Below are positions 26,447-33,723 of a stretch of 64,000 nt of DNA, piece after piece (within the stretch, counting starts at the first letter, position 1; the number at the start of each line of letters is the position of its first letter). This DNA comes from JBOFBH01 sp051657715 (GTDB taxonomy: Bacteria; Actinomycetota; Actinomycetes; Actinomycetales; Angustibacteraceae), in assembly GCA_051657715.1 (NCBI GenBank), contig JBOFLF010000047.1, forward strand, positions 3,556 through 67,555. The letters are read 5' to 3'. Position numbers and translations under genes: made by a program. The notes beneath the pieces are model-generated. The model was given only the letters and a program-made list of their open reading frames with translations, ran no database searches and had not been told where the DNA came from.

Positions 26447-27385
26447 TCAGCCCCACCGCGATGGCTCGCCGACCCGGGCACCGTGGACCGGGCCGTGGGC
26501 GCGACGCACCGACGGGCAGGTGCCGGACGCCGCGAGCGCCACGGACAACTCCAAGGCGTGCTGGTGGTCACGGGCCAAGAATGCGACGGTCGGACCGGAT
26601 CCGCTCACCACGCCCGCCAGCGCACCACACGCGGAACCCAGCGCCAGCACCTCCGTCAAGTCCGGGCGCAGCGAGCACGCGGCCTGCTGCAGGTCGTTGT
26701 GCAACACCGGCGCCAGCGACGCCGGATCGCCTCGGCGCAACGCCTGCATCATCTGGTCGCCGATCCGCGGGGGCGGATGAGGCGCATCGGCGGCGGTCAG
26801 CCGATCGAACTCGGCGTACACCTGAGGGGTGGACAAACCCTGGTCGGAGACCACCAGCACCCAGTGATAACTGCCCTGCGCCAACGCCGGGGTGAGCCGC
26901 TCGCCGCGTCCGGAACCGATCGCGGTCCCGCCGAACAACGCGAATGCGACGTCCGAACCGACGTCCGCGGCCAGACCCACGAGATCGTCCCGGCTCAGAC
27001 CGGCCTGCCACAGCAGATCGCAGGCGACCAGCGCGGCGGCCGCGTCCGCGGAGCCGCCGGCCATCCCGCCCGCCACCGGGATGGTCTTGCGCAGCGCCAG
27101 GCGCAACGCGGGCTGGATCCCGACCCGCTCGGCCAGGACCGCGACCGCCCGGGCCACCAGGTTGGTGCCGTCCGCGGGCACCTGGTCCGCGCCCTCGCCG
27201 GTGACCTCGAGGACCACCCCGGGCTGATCGACCACGGTCACCGTGAGGTCGTCGTACAGGCCGACCGCGTGCAGGACCGTGTGCACCGGGTGGTAGCCGT
27301 CGGGTCGACGCGGCCCGACCGACAACGCGAGGTTGATCTTCGCGGGCACCCGGACCGACACGCGATCGGCGCGATCGGTCAGCAT
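26447..27385 (-). CDS. ispE: 4-diphosphocytidyl-2-C-methyl-D-erythritol kinase
   Basis: A 312-residue GHMP kinase of the MEP isoprenoid pathway that phosphorylates CDP-methylerythritol. It begins VRVPAKINLALSVGPRRPDGYH, has the glycine-rich ATP loop PVAGGMAGGSADAAAALVACD and the C-terminal GHMP motif GVVSGSGPTVAFLA. The ATG at 27385 is preceded by TACCCT with a 6-nt gap, so it is probably leaderless with its own promoter, although rsmA-ispE are often co-transcribed in relatives. Here a plus-strand hydrolase gene separates them. Confidence 0.95.
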   Translation of the reverse strand: MLTDRADRVSVRVPAKINLALSVGPRRPDGYHPVHTVLHAVGLYDDLTVTVVDQPGVVLEVTGEGADQVPADGTNLVARAVAVLAERVGIQPALRLALRKTIPVAGGMAGGSADAAAALVACDLLWQAGLSRDDLVGLAADVGSDVAFALFGGTAIGSGRGERLTPALAQGSYHWVLVVSDQGLSTPQVYAEFDRLTAADAPHPPPRIGDQMMQALRRGDPASLAPVLHNDLQQAACSLRPDLTEVLALGSACGALAGVVSGSGPTVAFLARDHQHALELSVALAASGTCPSVRRAHGPVHGARVGEPSRWG

Positions 27386-27391
27386 GGGGGC

Positions 27392-27397
27392 AGGGTA
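27392..27397 (-). promoter_or_regulatory. -10 element of leaderless ispE transcript
   Basis: TACCCT on the minus strand lies 6 nt before the ispE ATG, with no ribosome-binding site between them. Confidence 0.5.
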
Positions 27398-27439
27398 TCG
27401 AGGCGGCTGGCCCAGTGCCCGCCATGCCATGATCCCTCC

Positions 27440-28522
27440 ATGACCCCCGAGCCCGTCGCCGGCACGACGCGGTCGGATGACGACACGACGACTCCCGGTC
27501 CTGAGCCCGCCCCGACGCCCACTCCCGCACCGACTTCCGGGCCTGCCCCTGAACCCGGTCCCGCGCCTGGCACCTCGGATGTCCTCGGACCTGACTACCA
27601 GAGCCGATCGATCCCGCTGGGGGACGATGAGCACGGTCCGGTGACCGCGACCCTGGTGGAGCACCTACCGTCCGTCGGCAATCCCCGTGGCGCGGTGCTG
27701 TGGGTGCACGGCTGGTCGGACTACTTCTTCCAAACCCACCTGGCCGAGCACATCGCGGGCCTCGGCTTCGCCTTTTACGCCCTGGACCTGCGCGCCTGCG
27801 GACGCTCGCTACGAGCCGGCGAACGACCTCACTACACCGAGGACCTGGCGGTGTACGACGCCGAGCTCGATGCGGCCGCCCGGATCATCCGGGACGAGCG
27901 GGGGCACCGCCGGCTGGTGGTCGCCGGCCACTCCACCGGTGGCCTGATCACCTCGCTGTGGGCGCACCGCCGCCGGGACGCCGGAATCGTGGACGCGTTG
28001 CTGCTCGACAGCCCGTGGCTGGACCTGCACGGCTCCCGGATCGAGCGGACGTTCGGCCCGCTGGCGACTGCCGCGCTGGCCAAGCGTCGCCCGCACACCC
28101 CGATCAGCCAGCCCGGGGGGGTGTACGGGGAGTCGATCATGGCCGACCGGCACGGGGAATGGACGCCGGACCCGCGGTGGAAGCCGGTCGGCGGGTTTCC
28201 CGTGCTGGCCGGCTGGTTGCACGCGGTGCTACGAGCCCAGGCGACCCTGCACCGAGGCCTGGACGTCCGGGCACCGGTGCTAGTGCTGCGCTCGACCCGC
28301 AGCCTGCTCGCCGCCAAGATCTGGACGCCGCAGGCGGGCCGCGCGGACACCGTGCTGGACGTGGAGCAGATCGCCCGCTGGTCGCCGTCCATCGGCCGTC
28401 AGGTGACCACCGTGCGACTGGACGACGCCCTGCACGACGTGTTCCTGTCTGCACCGGCCGTCCGGAAGCACGCGTTCGCGGTCACCGATCGCTGGCTGGA
28501 CCACGAACTTTCCGCACCCTAG
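27440..28522 (+). CDS. Alpha/beta hydrolase (monoglyceride-lipase/lysophospholipase-like)
   Basis: A 360-residue protein. The first 45 residues are a Pro/Thr-rich low-complexity region (TPTPAPTSGPAPEPG). A serine-hydrolase domain follows with VLWVHGWSDYFFQTHLAEHIAGLGFAF (oxyanion region), LRACGRS, the nucleophile elbow VAGHSTGGLI and a C-terminal DDALHDVF that supplies the catalytic His. No signal peptide is evident. The substrate is unknown. A -10-like CATGAT lies 6 nt before the ATG. It sits between ispE and rsmA on the opposite strand, breaking a usual gene order. Confidence 0.83.
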   Translation: MTPEPVAGTTRSDDDTTTPGPEPAPTPTPAPTSGPAPEPGPAPGTSDVLGPDYQSRSIPLGDDEHGPVTATLVEHLPSVGNPRGAVLWVHGWSDYFFQTHLAEHIAGLGFAFYALDLRACGRSLRAGERPHYTEDLAVYDAELDAAARIIRDERGHRRLVVAGHSTGGLITSLWAHRRRDAGIVDALLLDSPWLDLHGSRIERTFGPLATAALAKRRPHTPISQPGGVYGESIMADRHGEWTPDPRWKPVGGFPVLAGWLHAVLRAQATLHRGLDVRAPVLVLRSTRSLLAAKIWTPQAGRADTVLDVEQIARWSPSIGRQVTTVRLDDALHDVFLSAPAVRKHAFAVTDRWLDHELSAP

Positions 28523-28533
28523 CGGCTGCCGCA

Positions 28534-29472
28534 CTAGCCGCCTCGAGGACGCGTGTGAGCATCTGGACCCAGCACCGAGGCCTGAGCGTCGGCGATGGCG
28601 ACAAAGCCGTCCAGGCCCAGCTGCTCGCCGCGAGCCGACGGGGCGATCCCGGCGCACCGCAGCAGCGCCTCGGCGGCCGCGGCCGAGCCCGCCCACCCGG
28701 CGAGCGCCGCCCGCAACGTCTTGCGCCGCTGGGCGAACGCGGCGTCCACCACCGCGAACACGGCGGCCCGCCCGGCCCGGCTGACCGGCTCGGGGCGGCG
28801 CACCAGGCGCACCAGGCCACTGTCCACCTGGGGCCGCGGCCAGAAGACCGTCCGGCCCACCGCACCGGCCCGGGTCACCTCGCAGAACCAGGCCGCCTTG
28901 ACGCTCGGCACACCGTACGCCGCCGTCCCGGGCGCGGCAGCCAACCGCTCGGCGACCTCCGCCTGCACCATCACCAGCACGGTCCGCAGCGACGGCACCA
29001 CGGTCAGCAGGTGCAACAGCACCGGCACCGCGACGTTGTACGGCAGGTTGGCGACCAACGCGGTGGGAGCCGCGCCAGGCAGCTCGGTCACCGCGAGCGC
29101 GTCCTGCTGGACGACGGTCAGCGCGCCGGCACGGTCGGGGCGCCGGGCGGCGACGGTGCCCGGCAACGCGTCGGCGAGCAGCGGCTCGACCTCGACCGCC
29201 ACCACCGCGGCCGCCTGGTGCAGCAGGCCGAGGGTCAACGACCCCAGGCCAGGCCCGACCTCGAGCACCACGTCGCGCGGCCCGACACCCGCGGCCCGCA
29301 CGATCCGGCGCACGGTGTTGGCGTCGGTGACGAAGTTCTGCCCGCGGGCCTTGGTCGGCCGCAGCCCCAATCGGGAGGCCAGCGCCCGGACCTCCCCGCC
29401 GCCGAGCAGTCCGTCAGAGACGGGAGCTGACGCCAGCCGGGCGTCAGCGTCGCCGCCGTCCACGCGCACCAC
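28534..29472 (-). CDS. rsmA: 16S rRNA dimethyladenosine transferase RsmA/KsgA
   Basis: A 312-residue enzyme that dimethylates two adjacent adenines near the 3' end of 16S rRNA. Landmarks are GLRPTKARGQNFVTDANTVRRIV, SAM motif I VLEVGPGLGSLTLGLL, the catalytic motif IV-type NLPYNVA, and the C-terminal FAQRRKTLRAAL. The GTG start at 29472 has GGTGAGG immediately upstream. It follows rpfB on the same strand, the usual actinobacterial order, with a 221-bp gap holding a terminator-like hairpin and a repeat. Confidence 0.95.
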   Translation of the reverse strand: MVRVDGGDADARLASAPVSDGLLGGGEVRALASRLGLRPTKARGQNFVTDANTVRRIVRAAGVGPRDVVLEVGPGLGSLTLGLLHQAAAVVAVEVEPLLADALPGTVAARRPDRAGALTVVQQDALAVTELPGAAPTALVANLPYNVAVPVLLHLLTVVPSLRTVLVMVQAEVAERLAAAPGTAAYGVPSVKAAWFCEVTRAGAVGRTVFWPRPQVDSGLVRLVRRPEPVSRAGRAAVFAVVDAAFAQRRKTLRAALAGWAGSAAAAEALLRCAGIAPSARGEQLGLDGFVAIADAQASVLGPDAHTRPRGG

Positions 29473-29578
29473 GCCTCACCCCCATCTACCCTGGCTCCCC
29501 TCGGCTGCCGCCATCGTCCCGCACGACCAGCACCGCACTGGACGCCACACCCGCCGATACGCACGCCCGGCAACACGC

Positions 29579-29636
29579 GGGTCGGCCACTCAGCGGGTCG
29601 GCCACTCGGCGTGTCGGCCACTCGGCGTGTCGGCAA
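29579..29636. repeat. 16-bp tandem repeat between rpfB and rsmA
   Basis: Three full copies and one partial copy of a 16-bp unit (GGGTCGGCCACTCAGC and variants) lie in the noncoding gap. Unlike the intragenic arrays, the unit is not a multiple of three. Confidence 0.9.
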
Positions 29637-29671
29637 GCTGCTGACCCCGCAGTGGGGGCTGGCCCGTACAG

Positions 29672-29687
29672 CTGCGGCGCGCCGCAG
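29672..29687 (-). terminator. Palindromic hairpin just after rpfB
   Basis: CTGCGGCGCGCCGCAG is a 16-bp perfect palindrome (6-bp stem, 4-nt loop) located 6 bp beyond the rpfB stop. It lacks a U-tract, as is common for actinobacterial terminators. Confidence 0.45.
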
Positions 29688-29693
29688 ATCCGG

Positions 29694-30824
29694 TCAGATG
29701 AACAACCTGGACCCGCAGCTCCACTGACCGGCGCCGGCCTTGACGTACAGCGTTTTGGCCCGGGCGGTCTGCTCCGCCGGTGAAGCGTCGATCGGGTTGC
29801 CGGTGCCCCCGACGCTCGCCCAGGTGGACAGCGAGAACTGGTACAGGCCGTAGTGGCCGTTCGGGTTGACCGCTCGGGGATTGCCGCTGGACTCGCAGTC
29901 CGCCAGCGCCGCCCAGTTGAGGTCATCGACCGACTGCGGGAAGTCCGGCAGGTTCGGGTCCACCGGTTTCGTCCCGACCCGCTGCTTCTGGGTCACCGGC
30001 TTGGCCCGGACGTCGGACCCGATCTTCTTGCGGGACGTGGCCTTTCCGTTCACGTAGGTCACCAGGTAGGTCACGCGTTCTCGACCGCGCTTGCCCTTCG
30101 CCGTCACCGTGGTGGTGCCCTTGTCGAGCTTCGGGTCCTTTGTCGAGGTGATGGCGAACGGGATGCTGCGGTCGGTGCTGACCTCACGTTGCTCGACCCG
30201 GTCCAACCGGACGACACCACCGTCCGGGACGGGTCGGCCGGCCGCGGGCTGGAGTCGGTCGAGGCGGCCGACGGTCAGCGAGCGCTCCTGCAGCAGCGCC
30301 TCGACAGTGCCGGCGTAGGTGGACACGGTGGACCTCGTGCCGCCGACGACCAGCGTGAGGTCCTTGCGGGTGTTCACCGTCATGGTCAGGCCCTGACGGC
30401 CGAGCCGGGTGGAGCGGGGCACCGACAGCCGGGCGGCATCGGTCCGCACGCTTACCTGCCGCAACGCCTCGCCCACGGTCAGTGCGGTCGTCCAATGGCG
30501 TTCGGTGCGGCCGTCCGCGGTGACCGTCAACAATCGCCCGAAGCGGACCGCCACGACGGCGCCGTCCTGGACCTCGGCGGTCATCGCCGGCGAGACCACG
30601 TCACGCTCACCGACCTGGATTCCCTGGCCGGCCAACACGTCCGCGACCGTGTCGCCGAAGGCGTGCACCGTGCTGGTACGCCCGTCCACGGACAGCTCGA
30701 TGTTCTTGTCGAAGCCAGCGACCGCAACCGTGCCGACCACGACACCGGTCAGGGTGACCGCCTGCAGGGCGAGGCGGAGGGGGCGAGCGAGCACATCCGT
30801 CCAGACGTCGAGCCTCCCGCGCAC
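29694..30824 (-). CDS. rpfB: Resuscitation-promoting factor, RpfB type
   Basis: A 376-residue exported peptidoglycan hydrolase that wakes dormant cells. An N-terminal hydrophobic anchor (LALQAVTLTGVVVGTVAVAG) is followed by three DUF348-like repeats (residues about 38-210) and a G5 domain (residues about 215-285). The C-terminal transglycosylase domain begins DDLNWAALADCESSGNP, with the catalytic Glu in ADCESSGNP and YGLYQFSLSTWASVGGTG. The GTG at 30824 lacks a ribosome site; a GTG ten codons later is possible. Upstream lies a long structured leader with its own promoter. Confidence 0.93.
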   Translation of the reverse strand: MRGRLDVWTDVLARPLRLALQAVTLTGVVVGTVAVAGFDKNIELSVDGRTSTVHAFGDTVADVLAGQGIQVGERDVVSPAMTAEVQDGAVVAVRFGRLLTVTADGRTERHWTTALTVGEALRQVSVRTDAARLSVPRSTRLGRQGLTMTVNTRKDLTLVVGGTRSTVSTYAGTVEALLQERSLTVGRLDRLQPAAGRPVPDGGVVRLDRVEQREVSTDRSIPFAITSTKDPKLDKGTTTVTAKGKRGRERVTYLVTYVNGKATSRKKIGSDVRAKPVTQKQRVGTKPVDPNLPDFPQSVDDLNWAALADCESSGNPRAVNPNGHYGLYQFSLSTWASVGGTGNPIDASPAEQTARAKTLYVKAGAGQWSCGSRLFI

Positions 30825-30965
30825 GGCGCCTACGGCGACCGGCCAGCCGGTGTCACCTCACCACCGGCCCTGCACCGGCCCTCGGCGTCACGAAGGGGCA
30901 CGCTCACCCGGAGCGCACCCCCTGTGGCAGGCACGTCGCCGCGGCTTCCCGACCGCGGCCAACAG
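30825..30965 (-). promoter_or_regulatory. Structured 5' leader of rpfB, candidate RNA switch
   Basis: About 140 nt between the proposed transcription start and rpfB can form strong stems, for example GCCGCGG/CCGCGGC at 30938-30959 and GCCGGTG/CACCGGC at 30846-30868. Some words (CCACAGGGGGTG, CCGTAGGCG) vaguely resemble the ydaO/c-di-AMP class, but I could not make a full consensus fit. rpf genes of other actinobacteria are known to have regulatory leaders. Confidence 0.35.
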
Positions 30966-30971
30966 CTCACG

Positions 30972-31000
30972 ATCGTAACCACGGCACCGGACCCGGCCAA
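30972..31000 (-). promoter_or_regulatory. Putative rpfB promoter
   Basis: On the minus strand TTGGCC (30995-31000) and TACGAT (30972-30977) are separated by 17 bp, a good -35/-10 arrangement, placing transcription start near 30965. Confidence 0.45.
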
Positions 31001-31076
31001 GCCGTATGACAATCCCGGGTGATGCGACCGCGGAGCGTCACCGTACTACTCCGAGATCTGTCCCTCCCGGCTTTGC

Positions 31077-31088
31077 TATACTCAGTAT
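31077..31088 (+). promoter_or_regulatory. Extended -10 promoter of leaderless glycosyltransferase gene
   Basis: TGCTATACT (TG motif plus TATACT at 31077-31082) is followed by 6 nt and then the GTG start. No Shine-Dalgarno sequence is present, so the mRNA should begin at the start codon. Confidence 0.65.
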
Positions 31089-32792
31089 GTGTCTTCTCTC
31101 GTACCCAGATTCCGCCGCGCTGAACGACCTGCTGGCCCGCACGTTGAACCACACGACGAGCCCTCGAGCGGGCCACCGGTGGAGCGGACGACAGCCCCGG
31201 ACGGGGCCTCGATCGGCGGACTGTACGCAGGTCACCACGACCGGGTGTTGACCGCGCTGGTGGTGGGCATCGGCGCGCTCGCGGCAGCGATCCGGCTCGT
31301 GCAGCTGAGAGCGGCCGGCCCCTCGCTGGCCGCCGGTGACGAGTACGTCATGACCGGGCGGGCGCTGAGCATCGCCGACGGCGACCTGCCGAACGCCTAC
31401 GACTGGCCCACCGGCGGCCCGTTGACCCTCGCGCTGCTGGCCCGCGTCCTGGACCTGCTGCCCGGGTTCGACCTGCGGGATCCGACCCACCTGCTGCTCG
31501 CCGGTCGCGCGGTCTCGGTGACCGCGGGCACCGCCTTGGTGGTGGTGTGCGCGCTGCTCGCCGGGCAGCTGTGCCGCGCGGGGTGGCCGCGGCGATTCGC
31601 CGCGACAGTGGCCGGGACCGCCGTCGCCGTGGGATTCGTGCCGGTGGTGTCCAGCCGGGTGGCCCACCCGGAGATCCAGCAGGACGCCCTGGTCGCGGCC
31701 AGCTTGCTGCTGTCGCTGCGGTACGACCGCCGACGCACCTGGCTGCTGCTGCTGTCCAGCGCAACGCTGGCCGGCGCCGCCGCCGGCGCCAAGTACGTCG
31801 GCGGGATCGCCCTGCTGCCGCTGCTGGCCAGCGTGCTCACCGCCGGGTCGCCCTGGCGGACGCGAGCCGGGCGGGCGGGCGTGGCCTGCGGCGCTGCTGT
31901 CGTCGGGTTCGCGCTGGCGGTGCCGGGGACGGTGGTCGCGTTCGGCCGGGTGTGGGCCGGGGTGCGGGAGCAGGTCCTGCACTCCGCGGGCGGACACCTG
32001 GGCTTCGACACCCCGGGCCTGGCGCTGTGGCACCACCTGGGTAGCAGCCTGCCGGCGTCGATCGGCCCCTTGCTGACCGGGTTGGGCCTGGCGGGGGTGC
32101 TCGTCGCGGCGCTGCGCCCGCACCCGGACCGGGCTCGGCAGGAGCGGCTGGTGGCGTTCGCGGCGGGCTGCGGCCTCGCGGTCATCGGGCTGTCGCACCT
32201 GACCTTCCCGCGGTACGCGTTGCTGCCGCTGCCGGCGCTCGTCGCGCTCGGCGCAGCGCTGGCCGCCCGGGTCCTGGACGCCTCGTGGGCGCGCCGAGCC
32301 ACCCGGCTGCCGGTGCTGGCGGGCGTCGTCGTGGTGTGCGCGTCCCTGCTGCTCCTGGTCACCGACTCGCTGCGGCTGGTCCGCGCTGCCGACCTGCCGC
32401 GCACCGAGCGCGCCGCGGCCGACGTGGTGCGGCAGCTGCCCGGGCAGGTCGTCACGGAGCCGCTCGCGCTGCCGGCCGCCCCGCTGCTGCCCCGGGTGCG
32501 GCGGGTCGCGAACTTCGGCACCACCCCGGCGGACCTGCCGTGCCGCCAGTGCCACGTGGTGCTGTCCTCGTTCGTGGAGGAGCGCTACCGCGCCGAACCC
32601 GAGCGGTACCGGGCCGCGGTCGCGGCGTACGACCGGATCCGCCGGGAGGGCACCGTCGTCGCGACGATCGCCCCCACGAGCGCCATGGACTACCGGTGGG
32701 AGGCGTTGCCGTGGCACGGCATACGCCGGATCCCGTTCGACGGCGACCAGCCCCGGGTCGGGCCGGTGGTGACCGTGGTGCGGCTGCCGTGA
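31089..32792 (+). CDS. Polytopic glycosyltransferase, GT39/ArnT-like (PMT_2 superfamily)
   Basis: A 567-residue integral membrane protein with a cytosolic N-tail. The first helix (LTALVVGIGALAAAIRLVQL) is followed by an acidic loop, AGDEYVMTGRALSIADGDLPNAYDWP, positioned like the catalytic Asp loop of lipid-linked-sugar-using GT-C enzymes, then about ten more hydrophobic segments and a soluble C-terminal region. It would use a polyprenyl-phosphate sugar to glycosylate a lipid, polymer or protein outside the membrane; acceptor unknown. It lies between rpfB and tatD, which are adjacent in many relatives, and is transcribed divergently from rpfB. Confidence 0.75.
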   Translation: MSSLVPRFRRAERPAGPHVEPHDEPSSGPPVERTTAPDGASIGGLYAGHHDRVLTALVVGIGALAAAIRLVQLRAAGPSLAAGDEYVMTGRALSIADGDLPNAYDWPTGGPLTLALLARVLDLLPGFDLRDPTHLLLAGRAVSVTAGTALVVVCALLAGQLCRAGWPRRFAATVAGTAVAVGFVPVVSSRVAHPEIQQDALVAASLLLSLRYDRRRTWLLLLSSATLAGAAAGAKYVGGIALLPLLASVLTAGSPWRTRAGRAGVACGAAVVGFALAVPGTVVAFGRVWAGVREQVLHSAGGHLGFDTPGLALWHHLGSSLPASIGPLLTGLGLAGVLVAALRPHPDRARQERLVAFAAGCGLAVIGLSHLTFPRYALLPLPALVALGAALAARVLDASWARRATRLPVLAGVVVVCASLLLLVTDSLRLVRAADLPRTERAAADVVRQLPGQVVTEPLALPAAPLLPRVRRVANFGTTPADLPCRQCHVVLSSFVEERYRAEPERYRAAVAAYDRIRREGTVVATIAPTSAMDYRWEALPWHGIRRIPFDGDQPRVGPVVTVVRLP

Positions 32793-32814
32793 CTTCACCG
32801 CGGCGGTGAGCCCG

Positions 32815-33723
32815 TCAGCCCGAGACGTCGGGCGGGTCCCACGATCCGTAGAGCCGCTCAGCGGTGACCGCCAGCTGGGCGCACAGCACGGCGACCTCGA
32901 CACCCAGCACCTGGGCCATCACCCGAACCGTGTGGGGCACCAGGTAGCTGGCGTTCACCCGGCCTCGGTACGGCACCGGCGCCAGGTACGGGGCATCGGT
33001 CTCCACCTGCAGCTGATCCAGGGGAACGGTCGCGAGCGCGTCCCGCAGGCCGTCGGCGTTCTTGAACGTCACGGTGCCGGAGAAGGACAGCACGTACCCG
33101 GCGTCGACGCACCGGCGGGCCATCGCGACATCCCCGCTGAAGCAGTGGAACACCGTACGCGGCGGGGCGCCCTCCTCGTCCAGGATCCGCAGCACGTCCT
33201 CGTGGGCGTCCCGGTCGTGGATCTGCAAGGTGCGGTCCAGCCGCTTGGCCAGGTCGATGTGCCAGCGGAACGACTCCTGCTGCACCAGGGCGCCATCCGG
33301 CCCGGTGCGGTAGCTGTCCAGACCGGTCTCGCCGACCACCCGGATCCGCGGGTGCGCGGCCAGTCGCTCGATCTGCGCGTACGCGGCGTCCAGCGCGGAC
33401 CGGCCACCCGGGCCGGCAGCCAGCCGCGGCGCCTCGTTGGGGTGCAGCGCGACCCCGCCGAGCAGCTGCGGGTGCCGCTCCACCAGCTCGACGGTGCGCC
33501 GGGCGCTGGGCAGGTCGCAGCCGATCTGCACCGCCCGGGGGACGCCGACCGCGGCCGCCCACTCGAGCAGGTCCGGCAGCTCGGGATCACCGGCGGCCGA
33601 GCCGTGATCCGGCCAGGCGTCCCGGGCGGCGGCCGGGATGTCCAGGTGCACGTGGTCGTCCACCACCGGCAGCGGCAGCGGGTCGGGGGCCGGCGGACGC
33701 TCGTCCCGGCTGCCACCGCTCAC
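32815..33723 (-). CDS. tatD: TatD family metal-dependent DNase
   Basis: A 302-residue TIM-barrel hydrolase. Metal-binding motifs are visible in order: VVDDHVHLD near the N-terminus, GGVALHPNEAP, VVGETGLDSYRT, LQIHDRDAHED, TVFHCFSGD and VETDAPYLAP. TatD proteins are 3'-5' exonucleases linked to DNA repair and quality control. The GTG start overlaps the metG stop by 4 bp (GTGA), so it is coupled to metG as in other actinobacteria. Length is typical. Confidence 0.94.
   Translation of the reverse strand: MSGGSRDERPPAPDPLPLPVVDDHVHLDIPAAARDAWPDHGSAAGDPELPDLLEWAAAVGVPRAVQIGCDLPSARRTVELVERHPQLLGGVALHPNEAPRLAAGPGGRSALDAAYAQIERLAAHPRIRVVGETGLDSYRTGPDGALVQQESFRWHIDLAKRLDRTLQIHDRDAHEDVLRILDEEGAPPRTVFHCFSGDVAMARRCVDAGYVLSFSGTVTFKNADGLRDALATVPLDQLQVETDAPYLAPVPYRGRVNASYLVPHTVRVMAQVLGVEVAVLCAQLAVTAERLYGSWDPPDVSG

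Noticed and set aside
30825..30965. ydaO/c-di-AMP riboswitch as a firm call
   Set aside because: Only short words match; the conserved blocks could not be placed in order, so it is reported only as a structured leader.
31038..32903. 621-codon minus-strand frame opposite the PMT_2 glycosyltransferase
   Set aside because: Low-complexity shadow. The plus strand has a promoter, membrane helices and family features.
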